Position numbers and translations under genes: made by a program. This document shows positions 1 through 5,176 of a stretch of DNA of 5,736 bases, in pieces (position 1 is the first letter of the stretch; each line of letters opens with the position of its first letter). Origin of the DNA: Dehalococcoidia bacterium (GTDB lineage Bacteria > Chloroflexota > Dehalococcoidia > UBA3495 > JAAXIE01). The DNA is taken from positions 1 to 5,736 of the forward strand of contig JAAXIE010000297.1 of the NCBI GenBank assembly GCA_012270525.1, read 5' to 3'. Under the pieces are notes generated by a model. The model did no database searches. It was not told where the DNA came from and saw nothing but the letters and a program-made list of their open reading frames with translations.

Positions 1-758
1 CGGAATTGATGGAAGAGGGGATGCGCATGGGGGCCGACGTGGTTGGCGGGCTCCCGTGGCACGAGCATCTGGATGAGGACATGCGTGCCCACATCGACTT
101 CTGCTTCGATCTGGCCAAGAGATATGACAAAGACATCCACATGCTGGTGGACGACACCCTGAACCCCAACAGCCGCTCGCTGGAGTACCTGGCCGCTCGC
201 ACCATCGCTGAGGGCTTCCAAGGGAGGGTCTCGGCCAGCCATTGCGAGGCCATCGCCGCCTATGACGAGTACCATGCCCACAAGGTGATGGACCTGGTCC
301 GGGAAGCGGGAGTCAGCATATCCACCAACACCCATATCAGCCTTGCGCTATCGGGCCGTCTTCACCAGGAGCCCATACCCCGGGGGATCACCCGCGCCAA
401 GCAGATGTGGCAGAAGGGGGTCAACCTCTTCTCGAGCCAGGACGACGTCAACGACCCCTACTACCCGTTCGGTCGGAACGACCAGCAGGAAGTGGCGTCC
501 TACGTGTGTCACACAGCTTTCATGACCTTCCCCGACGAGATCAGGGCGGTGTTCGATTTCGTCACCTTCAATGCGGCCCGGGCCATGCGGTTGGAGGACT
601 ACGGCTGCACGCCAGGCTGTCGGGCCGACCTGAACGTCCTGGCGGCCCCTACCGTGCAACACGCCCTGCGTCTCCAGCAACCGCCGGCCCTGGTCCTGCG
701 AGGGGGCAAGGTTCTGGCCCGGAACGAGGTGAGGCAGGAACTCCTGCAAGACGCGTGA
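1..758 (+). CDS. Cytosine-deaminase-like metal-dependent amidohydrolase, C-terminal part (5' end outside window)
   Basis: The frame is open to the left edge (codons from base 3), so the TTG at 6 is internal and not a start. Numbering from that TTG, the 250 residues align by eye with the C-terminal ~60% of E. coli cytosine deaminase CodA. Matches include GADVVGGLP (9-17), SASH (76-79) with the metal/hydroxide-binding His79, PRGITRAKQM (125-134), QDDVNDPYYPFG (145-156) with metal-binding Asp146, and a C-terminal LRGGKVLA strand. The N-terminal HxH metal site would lie upstream of the window. Family members hydrolyse ring C-N bonds of pyrimidines, triazines or similar cyclic compounds in the cytoplasm using a Zn/Fe centre. 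One oddity is HMLVDD (45-50) where CodA has H-x-x-E with its catalytic Glu, so cytosine may not be the substrate. It faces vapC tail to tail across 77 bp, with no convincing terminator. The family is fairly certain; the substrate is unknown. Confidence 0.88.
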   Translation, partial: ELMEEGMRMGADVVGGLPWHEHLDEDMRAHIDFCFDLAKRYDKDIHMLVDDTLNPNSRSLEYLAARTIAEGFQGRVSASHCEAIAAYDEYHAHKVMDLVREAGVSISTNTHISLALSGRLHQEPIPRGITRAKQMWQKGVNLFSSQDDVNDPYYPFGRNDQQEVASYVCHTAFMTFPDEIRAVFDFVTFNAARAMRLEDYGCTPGCRADLNVLAAPTVQHALRLQQPPALVLRGGKVLARNEVRQELLQDA

Positions 759-835
759 TCACGATAAGGACTCCAGTTTGCTGCCGTGCTACGCCAGTAC
801 TTCGGGACGGCGAAAGGAATTGTTGGTGGCTGGCA

Positions 836-1219
836 CTACGCAGTTCGGACATCTGTTAGGCCGAAATCGCTGCCCTTGTACAATAGCGGCTCACTAGTGG
901 TCTCGGCCAACGCGTATGCGAAGCAGTCTCCGAAATTCAGCCCGGTTGGGTGATTGCCCTTACCAAAGCGCCGCCAAGCCCGCCGGGCAGCCTGTGCCTG
1001 CTCCAGGGTGACAGGTTCTAGGACAATGTCGCCCTCTGCGATGAGGCTGTCGAGCTCATTCCCAGCCGAGGTTCCAACACGACTTTCGAGCACAATGGCT
1101 ACCTCTAGGAAATTGGCCACCGACATACGGCAAGGGAATATCGCCAATGCTTCGCTGTACGCGCGAGCGTCGCTTTCTCTTAGCAGGACTGCTATGGCAG
1201 CCGATGTGTCGACGATCAC
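836..1219 (-). CDS. vapC: VapC-type PIN-domain ribonuclease toxin
   Basis: The 127-residue product has normal VapC length and is one PIN domain. It opens with IVDTSA, carrying acidic residue Asp4. Further conserved positions are NFLEVAIVLE with Glu39, the very typical LNFGDCFAYALA with Asp98, and LYKGSDFGLTDV with Asp118. These four acidic residues form the Mg/Mn site of PIN nucleases, so the active site looks intact. Family members cut tRNA or rRNA to stop translation and are held inactive by VapB. The start is GTG at 1219. Its first bases overlap the vapB stop in the 4-nt sequence GTGA (1216-1219 read on the minus strand), implying translational coupling. No strong Shine-Dalgarno is visible inside vapB. 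GC is lower than in the flanking metabolic genes. The RNA target cannot be told from sequence. Confidence 0.93.
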   Translation of the reverse strand: MIVDTSAAIAVLLRESDARAYSEALAIFPCRMSVANFLEVAIVLESRVGTSAGNELDSLIAEGDIVLEPVTLEQAQAARRAWRRFGKGNHPTGLNFGDCFAYALAETTSEPLLYKGSDFGLTDVRTA

Positions 1220-1464
1220 GTTGGTAGCCCCAACTCGTCATAAAGGAACTCACCGTGGTCTGGCGGGGCACCGCTCTCACGGAACAGCATGGAACTGCGT
1301 TCGGAGACCGCAAGTATCCTTTGCAGCCGTTGCTGGACCTCGATTTTCTTCTGCAGGCGGTCTTGGAAGGCGATAGCAATTGCGTCTGTCACCGTTTCGC
1401 CGGTGAGTTGCGCAAGTTCCCTAGCCAGCCGACACGTCTCTTCATCTGTGATTATCGCACCCAC
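1216..1464 (-). CDS. vapB: VapB-type antitoxin (Rv0623-like/PSK transcription-factor family)
   Basis: The 82-residue product sits immediately upstream of vapC and overlaps it by 4 nt. The N-terminal part, IITDEETCRLARELAQLTGETVTDAI (positions 4-29), resembles the ribbon-helix-helix-like DNA-binding segment of VapB antitoxins such as mycobacterial VapB30. The C-terminal FLYDELGLPT (73-82) matches the family's usual acidic YDExGLP tail, which in this family lies in the toxin-binding region. It should neutralise VapC and repress its own promoter as a VapBC complex. The start is GTG at 1464, chosen because GGAGG (1469-1473, minus strand) lies 4 nt upstream and the N-terminus then matches family length. 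An inverted repeat just upstream is a plausible operator. The gene appears complete. Confidence 0.9.
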   Translation of the reverse strand: MGAIITDEETCRLARELAQLTGETVTDAIAIAFQDRLQKKIEVQQRLQRILAVSERSSMLFRESGAPPDHGEFLYDELGLPT

Positions 1465-1468
1465 ACAA

Positions 1469-1473
1469 CCTCC
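1469..1473 (-). promoter_or_regulatory. Shine-Dalgarno of vapB
   Basis: GGAGG on the minus strand, 4 nt before the GTG at 1464. The spacing is short but the match is perfect, and it supports the GTG start for which no in-frame ATG alternative is seen nearby. Confidence 0.6.
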
Positions 1474-1485
1474 AGTCCCCGGTCA

Positions 1486-1508
1486 ATCGTAGGTGACACC
1501 CCTACGAT
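1486..1508. promoter_or_regulatory. Candidate vapBC operator (8-bp perfect inverted repeat)
   Basis: ATCGTAGG (1486-1493) and CCTACGAT (1501-1508) are perfect inverted repeats separated by 7 nt. A second small dyad, GGTGACACC (1492-1500), overlaps the spacer. The repeat lies 22 nt upstream of the vapB start. Its near arm contains TACGAT on the minus strand, a 4/6 match to a -10 box that would give a leader of about 15 nt; no good -35 was found. VapBC complexes classically bind inverted repeats over their own promoter, so autoregulation here is inferred from position and symmetry, not proven. Confidence 0.5.
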
Positions 1509-1566
1509 ACACCACTCGATTTCCGCTGAGCACAAGGCTGCGCATCTCCTGTACGCGTGGACATGC

Positions 1567-2616
1567 CTAGCGGAACTTGGGGGCTACCTGTTCGCTGAGG
1601 AGGCGGAGGGATGCCACCACTTTTTCGCGAGGCATAAGGCTGCGGTGGGTGAGCATCAGGTTGCGTACGCCGGCATCTCGCAGGGCGGCTATCTGGTCGG
1701 CAACGCGACGGGGTGATCCCACCAACTGTTGCGGGCTTTCGGGATCGGGTTCTCTGCCGTAGCCATCCCGGTCCAGTGGGACGGTCTGGGCGGGCATGGC
1801 GATGTCCTTGGGGTTCCAGCGCTCCTGGATGCCTATCAGGTGCTTGGTAGCCCCCACGAAGGCAGGGATGAACTCGTCCAGTGCCTGGTTGTCGCTCTCT
1901 GCTAGATAGGCCTCACGCCAGACCCAACACTGGTCGAGGCAGCTCTCCACCTGCTCCTCCGAGAACCCTGCTTCCCGCATCGTATCGGCGTAGAGGGTGA
2001 ACACCCGGGCCAGGTCGCTGTTGGTCCGTCCACGGTACAGGAGGGGTCTGCCAGAGCGGGCCATCTCCATGATGTTGTTGTCGTCGATGCAGGCCCGGGG
2101 CAGGGGTGGATGCGGCTTCTGGTAGGGTCGGGGGCGCACCGAGGGAAAGGAGACCTGCCAGTATTTGCCCTCGTAGTGCACCTCGTCCTTGGTCCAAGCG
2201 GTGACCAGCAGGTCCTCGGCTTCCCTGAGTTGCTCCACGCCCTGGGCTGGAGTGGTGCCGAACCCGACGTACTCGAAGGTGTTGTAGGTGGCCCCGCGAC
2301 CGGTGCCGACGATGAGCCGGCCGTGGCTGAGGTTGTCGAGAAGGGCGGTCTGGATGGCGAGGCGCACGGGATGGTGCAGGGCCATCTCCACGATTCCGAA
2401 ACCGAGCAGCACTCGTTTCGTCCTTGAGGCCATGGCACTGGCCAGCATCAGGGGGTCGCCGTACACCACTTCGCCTGTGAAATGGTGTTCCGCGAACCAG
2501 ATGGCATCGAAGCCGAGTTCCTCCACAAGCTCGGCCTCGAACATGCACTGGTCGATGGCCCGGGCATCGTTGGAATCATCGAAAACCATGGGATAGAAGA
2601 AATGACCAAAGCGCAT
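1567..2616 (-). CDS. LLM-class (luciferase-like) flavin-dependent oxidoreductase
   Basis: The 349-residue product has the usual length for a single-domain bacterial-luciferase-like TIM barrel. The N-terminus has the short strand MRFGHFF, followed by LGFDAIWFAEHHF (34-46), which resembles the EHHF motif of LuxA. Next comes HHPVRLAIQTALLDNLSHGRL (81-101) and VGTGRG (103-108), the typical FMN/F420-binding core. The C-terminus has VGSPRRVADQIAALRDAGVRNLML, the standard closing segment of LLM proteins. The LuxA reactive Cys106 position is Gly here. Such enzymes use reduced FMN and O2 (or F420) to oxygenate or oxidise small organic substrates in the cytoplasm; the substrate is not readable. No LuxB partner is present, so bioluminescence is unlikely. 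The ATG at 2616 is supported by GGAGG 8 nt upstream. It is divergent from the molybdenum-enzyme gene, and vapB follows 102 bp downstream on the same strand without a clear terminator. Confidence 0.92.
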   Translation of the reverse strand: MRFGHFFYPMVFDDSNDARAIDQCMFEAELVEELGFDAIWFAEHHFTGEVVYGDPLMLASAMASRTKRVLLGFGIVEMALHHPVRLAIQTALLDNLSHGRLIVGTGRGATYNTFEYVGFGTTPAQGVEQLREAEDLLVTAWTKDEVHYEGKYWQVSFPSVRPRPYQKPHPPLPRACIDDNNIMEMARSGRPLLYRGRTNSDLARVFTLYADTMREAGFSEEQVESCLDQCWVWREAYLAESDNQALDEFIPAFVGATKHLIGIQERWNPKDIAMPAQTVPLDRDGYGREPDPESPQQLVGSPRRVADQIAALRDAGVRNLMLTHRSLMPREKVVASLRLLSEQVAPKFR

Positions 2617-2624
2617 CCGGCGTT

Positions 2625-2629
2625 CCTCC
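2625..2629 (-). promoter_or_regulatory. Shine-Dalgarno of the LLM oxidoreductase gene
   Basis: GGAGG on the minus strand, 8 nt before the ATG at 2616. Strength and spacing are close to ideal, and it fixes the start of the flavin oxidoreductase. Confidence 0.75.
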
Positions 2630-2651
2630 CCGCTGCCTGCTGAAGGGCCTC

Positions 2652-2680
2652 ATTATGGGCGGGTAGTCGCCGCTTCACAA
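2652..2680 (-). promoter_or_regulatory. Predicted sigma-70-type promoter for the LLM oxidoreductase gene
   Basis: On the minus strand, TTGTGA (2675-2680, 4/6 to the -35 consensus) is separated by exactly 17 bp from CATAAT (2652-2657, 5/6 to the -10 consensus). Transcription would begin near 2645, giving a leader of about 29 nt that includes the Shine-Dalgarno. This is assigned by eye from consensus and spacing. Confidence 0.55.
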
Positions 2681-2699
2681 CCGCATATCTTGCTATACT
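2674..2699 (+). promoter_or_regulatory. Predicted extended -10 promoter for the molybdenum-enzyme gene
   Basis: TGCTATACT (2691-2699) is an extended -10 element: TG, one base, then TATACT, which is 5/6 to TATAAT. The best upstream hexamer is TTCACA (2674-2679, 5/6), but the spacer is only 14 bp. The promoter may therefore rely on the extended -10 or on an activator. Transcription would start near 2706, inside the 17-bp palindrome. The -35-like element overlaps the -35 of the opposing promoter. Confidence 0.55.
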
Positions 2700-2702
2700 G
2701 AG

Positions 2703-2719
2703 TTCCCCACTGTGGGGAA
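2703..2719. promoter_or_regulatory. Perfect 17-bp palindrome, candidate operator
   Basis: TTCCCCACTGTGGGGAA is two perfect 8-bp arms (2703-2710, 2712-2719) around one central T. It begins 3 bp after the predicted -10 and covers the expected start of rightward transcription, the classic place for a repressor. It also lies about 60-75 bp upstream of the opposing start site. A one-base loop cannot fold as a hairpin without opening the stem, so a DNA-binding homodimer site is more likely than an RNA structure. I do not recognise the regulator family, and no regulator gene lies in the window. Confidence 0.6.
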
Positions 2720-2734
2720 GGCTTGGAACATCCT

Positions 2735-2761
2735 CCCAGAGAGTGACGGGCACGTCCTGGG
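2735..2761 (+). other. Bulged hairpin in the leader of the molybdenum-enzyme transcript
   Basis: CCCAG (2735-2739) can pair with CTGGG (2757-2761). Inside it, GACG (2745-2748) pairs with CGTC (2753-2756) around a 4-nt loop, leaving a 5-nt bulge on the 5' side. It sits in the predicted leader of about 120 nt. No T-tract follows, so it is not a terminator. It may be incidental; no known riboswitch was recognised. Confidence 0.25.
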
Positions 2762-2817
2762 TCGCGAGGAATTGCGATAACCGTCTTCCTCAGGGGTTGA
2801 GTTGGACTGGGTCAGAC

Positions 2818-2822
2818 AGGAG
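2818..2822 (+). promoter_or_regulatory. Shine-Dalgarno of the molybdenum-enzyme gene
   Basis: AGGAG, followed by further purines, lies 7 nt before the ATG at 2830. It decides for this start over the in-frame GTG at 2743, whose extra 29 residues do not look like the family. Confidence 0.75.
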
Positions 2823-2829
2823 AGGGCCA

Positions 2830-5160
2830 ATGGTGCAGAGCTACATCGGGGCTTCGATCACCCGGAAGGAGGACGTGCGATTCCTCACCGGCAAAGCGAC
2901 CTACACCGACGACATCAAGGCCCATCACCTGCTTCACGCTGCCATTCTGCGCAGTCCCCATCCCCACGCCCGCATACTCTCCATCGATTCCAGACGTGCC
3001 CTGGAGTTGCCGGGCGTGGTGGCGGTGTTCACCTTCCAGGACATCGCGGACACGGTGGAACCGAGGCGTATCCCCATCCGGGTGAGCACCAACCCGGAAC
3101 TGGAACCCTTTCTGCAATACCCGCTGGCCAGCGACAAGGTGCGGTTCGTCGGGGAGGCGGTCGCCATAGTGGTGGCGGAGAGCCGACCCTTGGCAGAGGA
3201 TGCTCTCGACCTCATAGATGTCCGTTACGACCCCCTTCCGCCGGTGGTGGACGTGGAAGACTCGCTGAGAGGCGAGTCGTTGCTCTTTGAGGAGCATGGC
3301 AGCAATGCCGTCGTGGACTACACCATGAACATCGGCGACTACGACGAGGCCGTCCGAACAGCGGACTACTCCCGCAGGGAGCGGTTCCGTTGTCATCGGC
3401 ACACGGGCAATCCAATGGAGACCCGCGGGCTGATGGCTTCCTATGATGTGGGTCGACACGAACTCACCGTATGGGGTGAGACCAAGGTGCCTCATTTCAA
3501 CCGTGGTGTGCTCTCGCACCTTCTGCAGATGCCGGAGCACCGCATCCACTACGTCGAACCCGACGTGGGCGGGGGCTTCGGCGTTCGTGGCGAGTTCTAC
3601 CCCGAAAACTTTCTGGTGCCCTTCGCTTCCATGAAGCTCGGACGCCCCGTCAAGTGGATGGAAGACCGGCGGGAACACCTGCTGGGGTCCAATCATTCGC
3701 GGGAGCACGTCTGCGAGATCGAGATTGCCTGCAAGAGAGATGGCACCCTGCTGGGAATGAAGGCCCGCATTCTGGGAGCCTTGGGAGGCTACGTTCGCAC
3801 CCACGGGGCCTTTATCCCCATGTCCACCGGCGGCCTGCTGATGGGTCCCTATCGGATACCCAACTACCAGTGGCAGGTGGTCTGTCTTCTGACAAACAAG
3901 ACGGGCATGGGAACGTTCAGCGCGCCGGGCCGGTATGAGTCCTGCTACTTCCGCGAGCGGATGCTCGACGTGGTGGCGGCAGACCTGGGCATCGACCCTG
4001 CTGAGTTACGCCGGAGGAACCTGCTCCAGCCTTCCGACATGCCTCATACCGTCGGGGTAACCCGGCCCGGCATGGCGGAGATGGTCTACGACAGTGGCGA
4101 CTATCCGCAAGTGCTGCAGGAAGCCCTTGGAGCCATCGGGTATGAGGGCATCAAGGGGGCTACCGGCCAGCAGGCCGACGGGCGTTATACGGGCGTGGGT
4201 GTGGCTTGCTTCGTCAAGAGCACCGGTACGGGGCCCAGCTATGAAGGGGCCCGCGTGGTGGTGAACGGACCCAAGCAGGTGGCCGTCTACCTCGGGGTTG
4301 CGACCTTGGGGCAGGGCCACGAGACCACCATGGCCCAGATTTGCGCCGATGGCCTGGGAGTGCCCCTAGAATACGTGACCGTCTACCACGGCAACACCGA
4401 TTTCATGCCCTTCGGCGGTGGCACGTTCGCCAGCCGGGCCACGGTAATGGCGGGCAACGCCCTGTACATGGCGGCCCAGGAGTTGCAGCAGAAGGTGCTG
4501 CGCATCGCCGCTGGTTACCTCGATGTGGATCCGTCGGAGTTGGAGTTTGTGCAAGGAAACGTCATGCGCCGTGGTTCCGATATCGAAGGGCCGCTGATGG
4601 ACCTGGGGCGTGCCCTGCAGCTGGCGTCGCCCACATCCCAGTACAATCAGGGCGAGATGGGCCTGGAAGCATCGGCCACGTTCCACCTGGGGCATGAGTC
4701 GTTTCCCTACGGCACCCATGCCTGCCAGGTGGCAGTCGATATCGAGACGGGAAAAATCGAGGTGCAGAAATACGTGGTGGTGGAGGACGTGGGCCATGTG
4801 ATCAACCCGCTCATCGTCCACGGCCAAGCGGTTGGGGCGATTGCCCAAGGCATCGGGGCCACTATACTGGAAGACCTGCCCTACGACGATGCTGGCCAGC
4901 CCCTGGCCACCACCTTCATGGACTACCTGCTACCTACCAGCACCGAGATACCCGACATCCAGTGCCAGGTGCTTGACCTGGCCCCGTCACCCTTGAACCC
5001 GCTGGGAGTCAAGGGAGCCGGTGAAGTGGGCATCGTCGCCACCGGTGCCGTCCTGTCCAACGCTGTCTCCAATGCTCTCAGGGACTTCGACGTCCAGATC
5101 CATGATCTCCCCCTGAGCCCCGACCGCATCCGGGCCCTGGTCCGCGGGGCGTCGGCATGA
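2830..5160 (+). CDS. Molybdopterin-binding large subunit, xanthine dehydrogenase/CoxL-like family
   Basis: The 776-residue product is close to the usual 760-810 for this subunit. The N-terminus, YIGASITRKEDVRFLTG...YTDDI, begins the a/b hammerhead domain (roughly 1-130). The molybdenum-cofactor domain has GGGFG (247-251), GQGHE (494-498), GGGTFASRA (529-537) and a C-terminal GVKGAGEVG (726-734) with the general-base Glu732. Family enzymes hydroxylate heterocycles, aldehydes or CO at a Mo centre and pass electrons through 2Fe-2S and FAD subunits. This is not a form I CO dehydrogenase: the loop is TFSAPGR (362-368), with Ala where CoxL has the copper-binding Cys. Ser364 replaces the usual Arg, and Lys219 (ETKVPH) sits where TQ is usual. 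Neither partner subunit gene adjoins it. The start follows a strong Shine-Dalgarno. The MFS gene follows 16 nt later, probably in one operon. The substrate is unknown. Confidence 0.93.
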   Translation: MVQSYIGASITRKEDVRFLTGKATYTDDIKAHHLLHAAILRSPHPHARILSIDSRRALELPGVVAVFTFQDIADTVEPRRIPIRVSTNPELEPFLQYPLASDKVRFVGEAVAIVVAESRPLAEDALDLIDVRYDPLPPVVDVEDSLRGESLLFEEHGSNAVVDYTMNIGDYDEAVRTADYSRRERFRCHRHTGNPMETRGLMASYDVGRHELTVWGETKVPHFNRGVLSHLLQMPEHRIHYVEPDVGGGFGVRGEFYPENFLVPFASMKLGRPVKWMEDRREHLLGSNHSREHVCEIEIACKRDGTLLGMKARILGALGGYVRTHGAFIPMSTGGLLMGPYRIPNYQWQVVCLLTNKTGMGTFSAPGRYESCYFRERMLDVVAADLGIDPAELRRRNLLQPSDMPHTVGVTRPGMAEMVYDSGDYPQVLQEALGAIGYEGIKGATGQQADGRYTGVGVACFVKSTGTGPSYEGARVVVNGPKQVAVYLGVATLGQGHETTMAQICADGLGVPLEYVTVYHGNTDFMPFGGGTFASRATVMAGNALYMAAQELQQKVLRIAAGYLDVDPSELEFVQGNVMRRGSDIEGPLMDLGRALQLASPTSQYNQGEMGLEASATFHLGHESFPYGTHACQVAVDIETGKIEVQKYVVVEDVGHVINPLIVHGQAVGAIAQGIGATILEDLPYDDAGQPLATTFMDYLLPTSTEIPDIQCQVLDLAPSPLNPLGVKGAGEVGIVATGAVLSNAVSNALRDFDVQIHDLPLSPDRIRALVRGASA

Positions 5161-5176
5161 CTGAGGCTCCGGTTCC

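Noticed and set aside
6..8. TTG as the amidohydrolase start
   Set aside because: The frame is open to the window edge, and the sequence here matches an internal part of the family, about 170 residues into CodA.
783..811. Possible terminator hairpin between the amidohydrolase and vapC
   Set aside because: It has only a 5-bp stem (GCCGT/ACGGC) with a 19-nt loop and no T-tract.
407..859. 150-codon plus-strand open frame overlapping the amidohydrolase
   Set aside because: It is a frame-shifted shadow of the amidohydrolase with an Arg/Gly/Pro-rich composition.
1255..1716. 153-codon plus-strand open frame across vapB and the flavin oxidoreductase end
   Set aside because: It runs antisense to two recognisable genes and has no recognisable domain.
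1567..2616. Bacterial luciferase (light production)
   Set aside because: EHHF is shared across the LLM family. The reactive Cys position is Gly, and no LuxB or fatty-acid reductase genes are present.
2743..2829. Upstream GTG start for the molybdenum subunit
   Set aside because: The extra 29 residues do not resemble the family N-terminus, and a strong Shine-Dalgarno precedes the ATG at 2830.
2812..3804. 330-codon open frame on the minus strand
   Set aside because: It is antisense to the clearly recognisable molybdenum-enzyme gene, its translation shows no family motif, and long antisense frames are common in high-GC coding DNA.
2830..5160. Aerobic CO dehydrogenase large subunit
   Set aside because: The active-site loop is TFSAPGR and not AYRCSFR, lacking the copper-binding Cys, and no CO dehydrogenase partner genes are adjacent.
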